From Aptenodytes patagonicus (lineage: Eukaryota; Chordata; Aves; Sphenisciformes; Spheniscidae): a stretch of 64,000 nucleotides of DNA. The stretch spans positions 1,262,143 through 1,326,142 of the forward strand of contig NC_134974.1 of the NCBI RefSeq assembly GCF_965638725.1, in the 5' to 3' direction. Made by a program: the position numbers and the translations under genes. This document shows, one piece after another, positions 31,101 through 42,500 of the stretch. The notes below the pieces were generated by a model. The model had not been told where the DNA came from and made no database searches. It saw only the letters and a list, made by a program, of their open reading frames with translations. Position 1 is the stretch's first letter. Each line of letters starts with the position of its first letter.

Positions 31101-32154
31101 TCTTCGTGTACCTGAGGGATTGGCTCCTCCGGCTTGCTGCTTTGCTTTGCATCGTTTCTGCTTTGTGTGTTACGTTGCTGGTGATGACTCCCTGTTCCCT
31201 CTAGTGTTTCAAGCTTGTTGACCCTGGTGTCTTGTTGCAGCTCAGGTTCACAGGGTAGATGGTGATCACTCTCACAGGTTTGTTGTTCCTCCTCCTGGAG
31301 CTGCCGACGGCTCCCTCTGTTCTTAATGTCCGGCTCTCGGAGTGACTTGCCACTGGTTGTCAGCGTTGTTCTTTGCAGAAGGCTTGGTCCCTTCGGCAGG
31401 TACCAGTAGCAGGCCTTAGCCACTCTGAACACCAGAAGCAGGAACTCATTAAAATCTATTTCCCCATCACCATCCCACTCCAGAAACTGCAGAATCTTGT
31501 CAATTGTCTGAGGGTCATGCGGCTTCTGCAGGCAAAACACACACAGGGAAAAAAAAAAAGGGGTTTTAGCCTTCCTGCCTCTTGTCAGAGAAGTGCAAAG
31601 ACAGGGATAATTGCAGTCTTTTCTCCTTCCATGTCTCACACCTTCACTTTTATAGCTCAGCAACAACTCCATGTCTTTGTTCTCCATTTTCCCGGTTGTT
31701 CCGTGGCTGCAGCTAACCAGCTCTCTTCTCTTTGGGATATGCTGTATCCCTCTACTGGATGCATTTCCTTCCTACCTTTGAAAGATAACCATACCTCCCC
31801 GCGATTCGTTCTCCAGCTTTTGCCCATTTGCTCATGACAAAATGGGTTGGAAGAGCTGGTGAAGCAGTCAGTGCAAAGGAACGCAACTGCTGCTCCTCTT
31901 TGGTGAGAGCCTCCCCATCCCACTGTCATAAGAATCATCCCCTCTCCAGAAGGAGATTTTGCAGTCCCTGCACTCCACTCTTGGCCTCAAGCCCTCCACC
32001 TCGCAGCAGGACTCACAGCTATGACATCTGCAAACTCCCTCTGGATGAACTCTTTCATCTTCCTTCGGCTGAAGTTGGAGCAGTCTCCATCTTCCTTTGC
32101 ATGTTTGTGAAAGACGCTGATGATGGTGGAAACGCTGTCTAAGAAGCGAGACAT
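25157..32154 (-). CDS. SCFN: Scaffoldin-like S100 fused-type protein (trichohyalin-like)
   Basis: Two coding exons: 32154-32017 (46 codons from the ATG) and 31525-25157 (2,122 codons, stop TAA), giving 2,168 residues. The split inside the S100 domain at codon 46 is standard for this family. Residues 1-90 form the S100 head (FADVIA joined to KPHDPQTIDK). The second EF-hand loop is residues 62-73, EWDGDGEIDFNE, with Glu in place of the usual first Asp. A Gln/Glu/Pro-rich section follows, then eleven 120-residue units rich in Arg and Glu (REREE, ERRDCQTREP, DVKIHRES) with four Cys each, predicted helical. A non-repetitive part near 25890-26103 and a Gln/Pro/Glu tail end the protein. In chicken, scaffoldin marks feather sheath, periderm and other embryonic cornifying layers. 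The name rests on the trichohyalin-like design and the position next to CRNN and S100A11. Confidence 0.87.
26370..30500 (-). repeat. SCFN coding tandem array, 11 units of 360 bp
   Basis: Landmarks recur every 360 bp exactly (for example at 26613, 26973, 27333 and on to 30213), so no unit has gained or lost bases. Units differ by scattered single-base changes. Homology fades at both ends: the high-coordinate edge lacks a stretch of about 20 bp near 30470, and the low-coordinate edge diverges from about 26400. Confidence 0.95.
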
Positions 32155-33477
32155 CTTCCTGCAGATTCAAGCAAGCCTGCGAGAAAAGGAGCAGATCTAA
32201 GGACGGGAGATTCGCTTGCCTCTGAGCATGAAAAGAGAGGGGAGAACTGCTGGGGTCAGGCTGTGTGTGTTAAGAGGACCCTGGGTGCCGTGTGCTGTGT
32301 GTCCGCTCCTGTGCCATGGTGAGCTCTGTTTCACCAGAGCACTGGGAAGAAATTCAAATGCTTAGGGGTTTTAGTGGGATGGGGAGTGTCCTCCAACTTG
32401 TCTACTGACGTATTTGAATGATGTTTGGTAGGGGAAGGCAGGATGCCATGCCTCCCCTCCCAGGATCGCAGGGAGGGGACTGGGAGTGGTGACTCAAGAG
32501 ATGCCCCAAGAATCCATCCCCATGGGGCTATACCAGGTACTTATGTTTCCAGGACTCACGCTGCTATCTCTGCCTGGCACTAAGATAGACCAGCTTCTCT
32601 GGAGCAGGTTAGAGGATGTCTAAAGCAGCGCTGGCATGGCCTGAGACAAGATCTAGCTGGGTCAGAGACAGGTAGAGTGCTTACAGGGAGTTAAAACAAG
32701 CCCTGTGGCTGATGCTCCTGTGGCTGATGCTCCTGTGACCAGTAGTAATGCAAAACAATTGATAAAACTTTCATTACAGCATCAGTTCGACTGGCAAATA
32801 GATTTTCACCAGAGAGGGACTGTCAGATCACCTAGCCAGAACGACTTATTTAATTTTGCTGAGATCTGCTTGGCAGAAAGCAGTGCTCCCGTTGGAGCTT
32901 TGTGTCTGGAAACCTCAAAAGCCACCTCCTTCCTTCCTCCTCACAGCATTCCTAAGCCTGTTATCAGGTACATCAGTGCTGAGATCTCAGCTTGCAGCTG
33001 GGGAAGCTGTGCCGTGTCTGCCTTGCCGCTTCTATAACGTGCACGTACGCATGGACACGTGCACACCTCTGCATACGAAATCCTGGTTTTTGGTGTTTCT
33101 GTAGAAAACAGAAAATTTCTCCAATCTGTTCATTCTGGCTGGGAGCTGACTCCAGACCAAAGTGAGGCACAAAACCTGTCTGCCTCTCTTGTTTTCCCTT
33201 TGAGAAAAGCTGCCTCGACACACGGACACACGACGGCAGCATGCAGGTGTCCGAACAACACAAAACAAGACTTCACTGGATATAAACGCAAAAGACTCTC
33301 AGAAAACACTGCAGCAGGAATGACGCTGCCACCCAACATGAATCCTATAGAAATAACATGTCCTTGCCCAGCAAAGTGCACGTTTCAGAAGAAGTGACTT
33401 ACCCAAATCACCAACGGGATCAAGTGGGATTCCTGTGAAGCCGTGCGAAGTGATCGGAGGACCTGAGTGCTTTTATA
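32155..33477 (-). promoter_or_regulatory. SCFN promoter, noncoding exon 1 and exon 2 leader
   Basis: TATAAAAG on the minus strand at 33477-33470. Exon 1 is inferred from about 33445 to 33403 and ends TTTGG before donor GTAAGT (33402-33397). Intron 1 runs 33402-32177. The acceptor CTCGCAG opens exon 2 at 32176, and a 22-nt leader precedes the ATG. GGTGTCTC in the sense direction lies at 33510-33503, 25 bp upstream of the TATA box. The transcription start is not mapped. Confidence 0.75.
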
Positions 33478-36400
33478 GGGTCCTTGACGGAGCTACAGAA
33501 AGGAGACACCCTTTGTGGACGTTGTCCTGATTCATCTTTGGCCAAGCCCAGCTGCACCTTCACGTCCTCAAACGGGTTATTTAACTTACCATCCCCTTAC
33601 CTATCATTTTAACCCAGAAATAGCAGTTGCCATGTGGCAATTCAGGCACTGGCTGGTTCCACCTAATCCAGACTGTAAAGTTATTTTACAGGCTGATTGT
33701 ATTTCAGATTTTAAAAAATCTAGAGTAGCTATAAAGTGTATAATGGGAGAGTGTATTTTTACATAAATGTGCATTTGCATATGTATGAATTTATATCTGT
33801 ATAATACACACACACACACACATAAAAATAGTACCAGAATGAAGTTTTGAGGATGGGGACAGAAGTGCTGATGGTAGCAGAGCTCACTATGAACAGATCA
33901 GGGACAGTCGAGATCTGTATGGCCCATGATCTTGGTACCGCAATACCAGAGATTATTTTTGTTTGCTTTTTGTGCAGTTCCTTCGGCACCTTGGGCCTGA
34001 GGTCAATGGGGTTTGGGTCTGGCTTTCGCTCACAGAAGGACGGAAGAAGACCTAAGCGCTATGAAAATAGTGAAATGCGGGTGCACAGCAGTGAGATCCC
34101 CAAATCCTCCAGATCTTGGCTTGTGTATCATCCTTGTAGAGTGTGCTGCAAAATGTGTTTTATTTTTGGTAACTTATTAAGGAGCCTTTTTCTTATATCA
34201 TCCAGGTTTTTGTTGGGAAAAAAACCCAACTACAAACAGAACGTTTTTAAATGGTAAAGTTTGCAAAATGAATTTTTGTACAAGAAAATTTCTGTTCAAT
34301 AAGCAATGACTTTTCATTGAGAAAAATCACGATAAAACATTTTTCATATTAACGGTCTTCCACAAACGACTTTCATTTCAACTTTGCTTGATCTTTAATT
34401 AAAAATAAAAGCAGAAACCTCTCTGCTGAGAGGTCGATTCATGTTGAATCTTCATCTGGTTGCCCTAGGCAGCTTTTGCTGTAATTACCTCTACAATCTT
34501 CTTTTTTTTAATCTTTTAACTGTAAATTAATTAGAGACCAACTGATTCCTTTGTTCACCCCTAACTCTCCCAGTACACAGAGCAAATAAGGAAGACACCA
34601 GCCGTGCCACCTGGGCCCCTGCTTTTGGTTTTGGAGGTAGGATGCTGCCTTGACAAGCATGACGGAGACATTGCGGAGAGCCTTCAGAGCATGAACTTGT
34701 CACGCAGCCTTGGGTGAGTGGCTCATCTGGCTCATCTGTAAGGTAAGATCATACTGGGTGTAGGAGCCTAATTAATTAGTGCTGGTAACACCTTGGGGAT
34801 ACTCATACAAGTGCGTACGAAGGATTGTTACTAACCATACTTCATTTTTGAGCTTTTTTTCAAGATTAAATTATACTTGTGCAAATTATACCCCACCTGT
34901 GGGATAATAATACCCTTGGGAAACTGTAATTTTATGGTAGATTGGAGTTATTATTAAAATTAGAGTATTACAGTGCGGCTTGGTGTCCTGTAACAGTCTG
35001 TAATCCCCCCCGCAGGGGCTGGGGCAGTGCGGGATGGTCGGGTGCCACGTGAGCCACCGGGCAGAGTTTGGGGATTGATGCAGGAAAAGGTACGTCGCGT
35101 TTCGGCCATGTGCATGCTGGCACGCTCGCCTGCTTTCCCGTGCTTTGCTACCATTCCCAGGACAAAGCAATGAGTTTCAAAGCGCGTTCTTGGCAGCACT
35201 GAAACCCCCTTTTCTCCAAGGACTTCATTTTCCCCAAAGATGCTTTCATAAGACAGGACTTGCGTAGGTTTTTAAAAGCTGTTACCCAAGAGGGTGGGCT
35301 CTGTCCTCCTGCTTCTTACTCAATTCTGTGCCCGTCCCCATCACGGTTTATATAGGGCGACCAAGCTTCTACTGCATTTAATCTTAGAGGAACTGGGCCT
35401 CTCATGTGGTGTATAAAAGACCTTTTCTCTTCCAACACCTCCCAGGCTTGCAGGACTCTTAGACAGGTATTTGTGTCAGCAGGGTAATTTTCATGTTCTC
35501 CTTAAAATGAACTAAAAACCCCCTCTTAACCTCAAATATGACACTCCTGATGGCAAAAATGGTGTTATTCAGAATAGAGCATATAATTAGCATGTCCCTA
35601 ACAGTGCTTGGTGCCTGCCTGAACTGGGAGGTCGGTTTTTTATTGATGCTGCAAAAGGTGGCAGCTGATGGACAGACAGACTACAGGGGGATGGTTGGGT
35701 CTGGTGATTTTAGAGCCTAAGCCAGAGCTAATAAGAAGCAAAGAGCTATTGGACGAACCTCTAATTGAGACCTATTTTACAAGAAAAAATGGAGTTCTCT
35801 GGAAAATGAAATGTTTTGAGGAATGTCTCAGATGGAATGGGGGTTTTGACAGACAGGTGATGAAATGTAAGTCTTGACTCTCCCATTTCATGTCCACAGT
35901 TGTCATGAGATAGGTCAGAACTTATTATTGCTGATATGCTTTATCAGTAGTAGAGCAGACTGGTGTACTTTGTGTCTAATACATTTAATTTTGACATTAG
36001 CACAACGAAATCATTTTTGTGATGTACATTCTGGGGATAGTTTTGAAATGCTGGTTTTTCTGATTCAGCGTTTAGCAAATTGTGAAATTCTGGGGTGTCC
36101 AAGAGGAATGACGTTTTATTTTCCAGTGAGGTCTCTGCGTGCTGCTTGTCACCGGCCACAGAGCAGGAGGTGCGGGTGCATTTATCATGTGCTGATTGTG
36201 CTGATAGGTTGCAAGTGAAAGATAGCATGGGGAAAAACAGGCTGAGCATCACCCTCCCTGCGGGATGCCGAGTCCTGGGCCTGCGTGGTGGTCCAGCACG
36301 TCTGAACCCCCTAATAAACCCCACTGACTTCACCAGACTGCTCATGCCCTCAGAGTTACCCACATTCCTATGTGCATGTCTGGACAAGTGCCCGAGGACC

Positions 36401-37080
36401 TGGTACCCCGAACTGCCTGAACTGAATCTGAGTTTGAGATTGGCTCCGTCTGTGCACGGTTTGCACGTCAGCTTTTTACCTCTGGCCTCCCAGTTGTTGC
36501 TGGGGCTGGATGTACCCAAATCATCATTTTTCCTGTGTTTAATATATCTCCACTCCTTCCTCTGGAGACTTCCATAGCTAATAGGGATTTTTTATCTTCA
36601 TAGCATGCTCCACATTCCCCTTGCTTCTGAGATTATTAATAAGTGAGGTTAAATAGGACAAATCCCTCCCATTCAGTGTTAAGCAGCTGTTTATTCTTTT
36701 CACAGCAGACATGAAAAATGCCCGGAGCAGATGGATGCTGTGAGGAATCTGTTCAGGTCGGCCATGCTGTTGTGTTAATTCAGACTTCTACCCCCTCTGA
36801 AGACATCTTTCGCAGGGATGTCACATCCCTGCCCGTGAGGAGCAATCGATTCACCTCGGCTAAATTGCAAAGGCAGCTGAGCAGCAGCTCCTGTAGGCTA
36901 TCCACCCCCAAGACACACCTGCCTCTCTGCAGCTACCCCTCCATCTGCACCCTGGAGCAATCTGGCCATATGTCATGCAAGGGACGGACGCTCAGGTCCT
37001 CTGCACCACATCATGTCAACCTGGCTGTTTGCTCAGAGCCAGGCTGAGGGCACGCTTGCAGCTACACACCAGGACACTGT
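33478..37080. other. Intergenic DNA between SCFN and CRNN
   Basis: Holds an (AC)n microsatellite (33806-33822) and two back-to-back TATA words near 35347-35419 with no recognisable gene. The remainder is AT-rich and without long frames. An open frame at 36095-36577 (plus) has no family signal. Confidence 0.65.
33806..33822. repeat. (AC)8 microsatellite
   Basis: Short uninterrupted AC run in AT-rich intergenic DNA about 330 bp upstream of the SCFN TATA box. Confidence 0.9.
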
Positions 37081-37098
37081 GCCGTTTTTGCCTTCAGT

Positions 37099-37104
37099 TT
37101 TATT
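37099..37104 (-). terminator. CRNN poly(A) signal
   Basis: AATAAA on the minus strand about 220 nt past the CRNN stop codon. Confidence 0.75.
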
Positions 37105-37322
37105 GCTTTGCTTACACAGGCAGAGGCAGCCTAACACAGAGTGAGAGGGAAGGTCTCTAGTCATGCATAGCTCAGTACAAACCAGGGGTATGAAGCCCAG
37201 GGTTAATAAGGAATTGGACAAGACATGACAAATAGAAATGCAAAAACCAGAGTGGGACTGGACACAAGGTACCTCCTCGCGGGGGGCAACAGCCTCACTT
37301 AGGCGGGGGCTTGTATCAGCTT

Positions 37323-38925
37323 TTACTGCTGTAGTGGCCATTGATACAGAGACTGCAGGAGCTGTTGCTCTATAGAGGCTTGTGTTTGGCGATGAACATC
37401 TTGTTGCTGTTGTGCTGGACAAGATGGAGCCTCTGCCTTGCTGTGTTCCTGCTCCAGCACCTTGGATTCAGGGAGCTGGTGGAAAGCCAGGTCATGGCAC
37501 GTTCCCTGGGGCTTGGAATCCCGACGGGGGCTTGCACCCCGCTGTGGGGGCAGCACCTTCCGAGTCTTGCTGGGGTTGGGGTCTTGCTGAGGGGCCTCGC
37601 AGACCTGGGTCTTGTTGTTTGGGTCTCTTCCTTGTGTCTCAGAGGGACAATTCAGATCCTGCTCTGCTGACTCTGTCTCTGGATTCTGATAGTGGTTTGA
37701 ATCTTGTCCTGGTGCCTCAGTTTCTTTGGCCTGGTGGGGTTTTGCATCCTGTTTTGATGTCTCAGTCTCTTCAGCCTTATGGGTATTTCTGTCCTGCTGT
37801 GGGGTTGCAGTGTCCAGAATCTCATCTCTCTCTGGATCCTCTTCTGGTGCTTCAGTCCCATCGTCCTGATGGGCGTCCTGGTCCTGCTCTGGTGTCTCAC
37901 CCTCCTGGGTTTGACGGGTGTCCTGGTCCTGCTCCTTTGTGTCAGCCTCCTGGGTTTGACGGGTGTCCTGGTCCTGCTCCTTTGTGTCAGCCTCCTGGGT
38001 TTGACGGTTGTCTGGCTCCTGCTTTGGTGTCTCACCCTCCTGGGTTTGACGGGTGTCCTGGTCCTGCTCCTTTGTGTCAGCCTCCTGGGTTTGACGGGTG
38101 TCCCGGTCCTGCTCTGGTGTCTCACTCTCCTGGATTTGATGGTTATCTGGGTCCTGTGTCTTAGTGTCCCGGACCTGATTTTTCATACCCTGCTCGGGGA
38201 CCTGCTGGTTGCTTGAGATCCTCCCCGCTGTGCACGGCCCTGGCAGCTGCTCCCCGCCTGCCTTCTTTTGCTCTGTTGGCTCTTGACCATCTTCTGGCGC
38301 CTGGTGCTGCTGGAGCGGCTTGTAACAAGCCTTGGCCACGTGGAAAACCAGGCTGAGCAACTCGCTGAAGTCAACCCTGCAGTTGCTGTCATCATCCAGG
38401 AAGCACAGCACCTTCTTGATGGTTTTGGGGTCCTGGGGGTTCTGTGAAGAGACAAACGGTGTTGGCAAAGCCCGTGAGCCATTTGTGCCATCTCTCTAGG
38501 AGCACTCGAGCAGTCTCAGGGCAGAAATCCAGCCCCATGCCCCCCCTCCTACTGTGGCTCGCCGCACCAAGCTCTACAAGCTGCTGGCACTGGGAGAATG
38601 AACAGCCTCTCCTCTTCCTTGCAGATCCCGGGCTTTGAAGGCATCTGTGCCTTTCCCAGGGAGCCAGGTGTCCTGTACACCCGCACGGGAGTGCATGGCT
38701 TTACCCACCCCACTGCACTGCTGATCCCAGTCCTGCAGCCAGAAGGCACATCAGCGGCAGGGGCCAGCTGTGGGGCCAGATCCTCACCTCCATCGCGTCT
38801 GCGAACTCCTGCTCGATGAGCTGCCTCAGCTCCTCCCTGCTCAGGGGGCTGCAGTTGCCGTCACTTCTGGCACACATGTAGAAAGCAGCAACGATGCCAT
38901 TGATGTTTTCCTGGAGCTGGGCCAT
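37323..38925 (-). CDS. CRNN: Cornulin, S100 fused-type protein
   Basis: Coding exons 38925-38788 (46 codons from the ATG) and 38441-37323 (372 codons, stop TAA), giving 418 residues. The head (LQENINGIVAAF, EELRQLIEQEFADAME joined to NPQDPKTIKK) follows cornulin closely, and the exon split at codon 46 is the same as in SCFN. The second EF-hand loop, residues 62-73 (DDDSNCRVDFSE), has Cys where Gly is usual at loop position 6, so calcium affinity may be altered. Residues 145-309 are eleven 15-residue units of the DTRQTQEADTKEQDQ type, rich in Gln, Glu, Asp and Thr. A Gln-rich tail (AQQQQDVHRQTQ) suits transglutaminase cross-linking. In mammals cornulin marks late squamous differentiation in the cornified layer. 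Length is a little below the human protein (about 495). No disruption was seen. Confidence 0.92.
37653..38147 (-). repeat. CRNN coding tandem array, at least 11 units of 45 bp
   Basis: Eleven consecutive 15-codon units without indels. The middle five are near-identical and the outer ones are progressively degenerate. Unit types alternate between QEADTKEQDQ and QEGETPxQ. Confidence 0.9.
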
Positions 38926-39551
38926 CTCCCTGCAAAATTGAGGCAGCCTGCGAGAAAAAACACAGACAAAAAGGGGCTTTTTTTGTTTGTTTGTCTGCTT
39001 GGTTTTCAGATAAGTTACTCTTAAACAGCACAGCTGGACAGGCAGAGAGAGAAAGAAGAGCCAGAGAAGGGCACAGATAAAATGAAACAGTATAAGGGAA
39101 GGGAAAGAGGGAGAAAGAAGGATCTCACAGGAAAACAAATCTGAAAAATGAAACTCGGCTACAGAGATGGCTGGGTGTGAGGACCAGCAGGTGATGGCTG
39201 GAGAGGTGAGGGACAGCGAGATCCGAAAGGCTGGGGGCACACAGTAAGAGAGAAAAAAATCCCGTTTGGCTTTCTCTGGAGCAGAGCAGAGCCGTGAATA
39301 GAGGTCATCTCTAACGAACCATGGAATAGTGTAATTCCAGATCTCTTTTCTGATTTTTTTTTTTTTTCCTTTAGGAGAGCTCAGCAGTGGCAGCTCCAGG
39401 GACATCCTCATGGCCAGAAGCTCCTGCTTTCCTGCTGGTAGCAAAGTCAGACAGTATAAAAAGTCTGTCCAGGCTTACCTGGGTGAGGAGCAGGAACACT
39501 GAGCTTCAGGAGCGCAGTCTGGAGCAGATCAGCTCTCGGCCATCTTATATA
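38926..39551 (-). promoter_or_regulatory. CRNN promoter, noncoding exon 1 and exon 2 leader
   Basis: TATATAAG on the minus strand at 39551-39544. Exon 1 is inferred from about 39515 to 39479 and ends CCCAG before donor GTAAGC. Intron 1 runs 39478-38948. Acceptor CTCGCAG opens exon 2 at 38947 with a 22-nt leader before the ATG. GGTGTCTC in the sense direction is at 39591-39584, 32 bp upstream of the TATA box. Confidence 0.75.
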
Positions 39552-42500
39552 CGGTTCAGGATCACAGCCTGCATCTTCCAGAGGAGACACCCCTTCAGCA
39601 GGGCGACCTGAAACATCTCTCACGCAATTACATTGTCATGCCCCTGTCTTCATTTGTCTCTTTCTCATTAACTTCTGCTCTGATGCTTTTCTCTGGAGTT
39701 AATGCATGATCCTTCCTAAGCTTGCCCCACCTGCAGACACACTTCAGAGGAATTAACAGAAAAGGCTATTTTTATCACTGGAGGATTTAGTTTAAGGTGA
39801 TGCCCGAGCAACGCCCGGGACTCTTGTATTTGGAAAATGTGTTTTGTGAGAAGGAGATCCCCAGTGACTGACACACAGGGGAGGAGACCACCAGGGAGTG
39901 CTTGCATGGTGAATAAAGGGAAAAGAAAACAAAGGAAGAAAAATGAGGATATTGTGATGCCAAGATTAATGTGATTCCTTCCAGAAACTCCCTCTTCTGG
40001 ATCCTGACGGGGAGGTAGGCATCGAGCAAAGAAATCTTTTCAAACAGTGCCACCAAGTGGCACTTGGAGTAGGACAGAGGGGTGACATGGCATGTCCCAG
40101 AGCCAGCGAGCAGCTGGGGACTGTGGGCATGGTGGGCTGCAATCACCCATTTACCAGAAGGGGAAACTGAGGCACGTGGCAAGGAAGGGACTTAAGCTCC
40201 TTGTGCTGTGTCCAGCACCAGTCCCCCCCTGCAACCCTGTGTCCTGTGGGTGAGGCCACCATATTGGTGCCCAGTGGGTTAACTGGGAGCCCCACAGGCC
40301 TAAATGCATTTATTGCTGTTTGCTCAGGAAAATAAATTTTGTGTTGTCTTATCACCCCTCAGGTGCTCCAAATGCAGTGTGATATGAAAGTTGTTTCCTA
40401 GGCACTTCGAGTAAGACTTTTTGGTGTCGTCACTGTAGCTTTCTATTTTTAAAGTCCTTTTCTTGGCCAATACATGGTTAATAGGAAAGACTGGGAAAAA
40501 ATGACATCAGAAATCCATGTAGCTTTTAAAGTACAAGGTGTTTTGGGCACAGAAAATAAAACACATCCAGTTTTGTATTAAAAAAAGCACTTTCAGAAAA
40601 TGCCCCGGCTTGCTCTGTGCCTGGCAGGGGGAAGGTTAATGGGTCCCACTTCATTTATGTGCAACCCTTTCAGGTGTGCAGGGGATAAATATGGGAGGCT
40701 GCAGGCTGTCCTGTCCCTTTGGTTGTGTGCTGGGTCCTCTTGAGCTCAGGGTTTCTTTTTCTCTAGCTGGTTCTGTCTGAAACCGTGCCCTTTCTTTAAG
40801 CTGGGAGGTTTCTAATACATTGCAGTTTTAATCCCAGGTGCCATCAAGCAGCTCTTCTGTCAGCCTGAGCAGACAGTGCCCAGGGAGGAGCTGTGATCTC
40901 CCTTTTATTTCTATCTATCAACTTTTCTATCATGTCTGCATGGAAACACACCACTTTCCTCTAACATGTGGCATGTTTGCTGCTAACCTTCTCATTAAGC
41001 TGCAGGGAGGGTAGGGGGCAATTACTGGAGGCACCTTGGAGAGGCAGAAGCGTTTAGGGTGTTCTTGCTGAAGTTATTTCTAGTCAAACCACCCAGACCC
41101 TGAGCAGGGCGGTTTCTCCTCTTGTAGGCAACTGTAGACAATAACGGGTTTATGTTGTACGGGATTTAATACATGCTTTATGAAGTAGAAAAGGTTAGAG
41201 GGTCAAATGTTACGTGAAGAAGTTAAAAGTGCTGCAGAACAGAAAGGAGAAAAGCATCACTTTTAGCAGAGCTTGCAATAAATCATGTTGAATCCAGGGA
41301 GCGGAGGGCAGGTGCTTCTGAGACTTGTGCTAACGAAATCACATGAAACTTCAGTGGTGCTGCCTTGAGAGCTGTGAAATAGGAGGGGAGGCTTTGCACA
41401 AGCTCATGCCTGGTTTGCAATGATGCTGGGGGGGTCTGAACAGGATTGGGATGGGGCTGGGAGGGGTTGCTCTCTGAAGAGATCTGGAAAGAAGCTGATC
41501 TTCCTAGGAGATCCTCTACAACAGAAAAGCAGTATTTGTGCTGCTCTCTACCCCAAAAACTGCTCTTCCAGCGGAGCCAAATTGCTTAATACAATTAGCT
41601 CATGATGCCTTTGGCTGAGATAAAGCTTGAGCTCCAATTTCTCTGTTTTCACCCAATACCAAAAGGGGCTAGCAGCCTCCAAGGCTGTGCCCCATGTGGT
41701 TAGAGATTCCGGGACACCCCAAGACCTTCAAACTGTGCTGGAAAGGCATCTTTAGCACCACAGCTCAAGTTTTGGAGCAGGAGGAGCAGCGTCTTGCTTT
41801 AGCGCGACTGATCACTCTTTCCCCTGTGATGCCACCCGCACTTGAGGGAAGAATAAATACTTTGGGAGTTTGTGTTTGAAGCAGCCAAAACGCACGTTAA
41901 TTGGGGCTGGCTTTCCAAGGTGGGTTTACCACGGAGGCATGGAGGTAAGGTATATGGTGTGGCGGAGGAGGGAACAAGTTTGCAGTGCTTCGTTTGCTTG
42001 GCAAACTCACTCCACTAATATTCACAAATCTTTGAGGTGTATTTGCTGAAGGAGCTCTGTTTTCTGAGCTCACCTGTAGAAAATGCATTGGGGCACTGGG
42101 CAAACCAGCTTCTCTGGATAGGCAGTGTGTATTCAGGCTTAGGCTGCTGGTAAAATGCTCTCTGGTCGCTTTCTTTAAGCGGTTTGATCGCCTAATTTTA
42201 TCCACGTCTGTCCAGTCCACCTTTCTTTCTGTTTTGTGGGCAAAAAGATATTCTAAGCACACTGGTCTGTGCGTTCACACGAGGGGCAGCTGTGGTTCCC
42301 TGGGCTGTGGACTGCGCAGCTGGGATGGGTTTGGAGGAGTGAGGTGCACCAGGGCTGGGTGAAGCTGGAGGTGACACCTGGCTCACGGCAGCACTGGGAC
42401 TTTGGTGTGGTCATTTGGAGCAAGATTCGTGTCAGATGTACAGAAAAAAAGGTGTGGAAAATCTGTGTGTATGGTTATGTAGGAGCTTTTAAATAGTTTA

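Noticed and set aside
36095-36577. Plus-strand 160-codon frame between SCFN and CRNN
   Set aside because: Mixed composition, overlapped by a similar antisense frame, with no EDC features.
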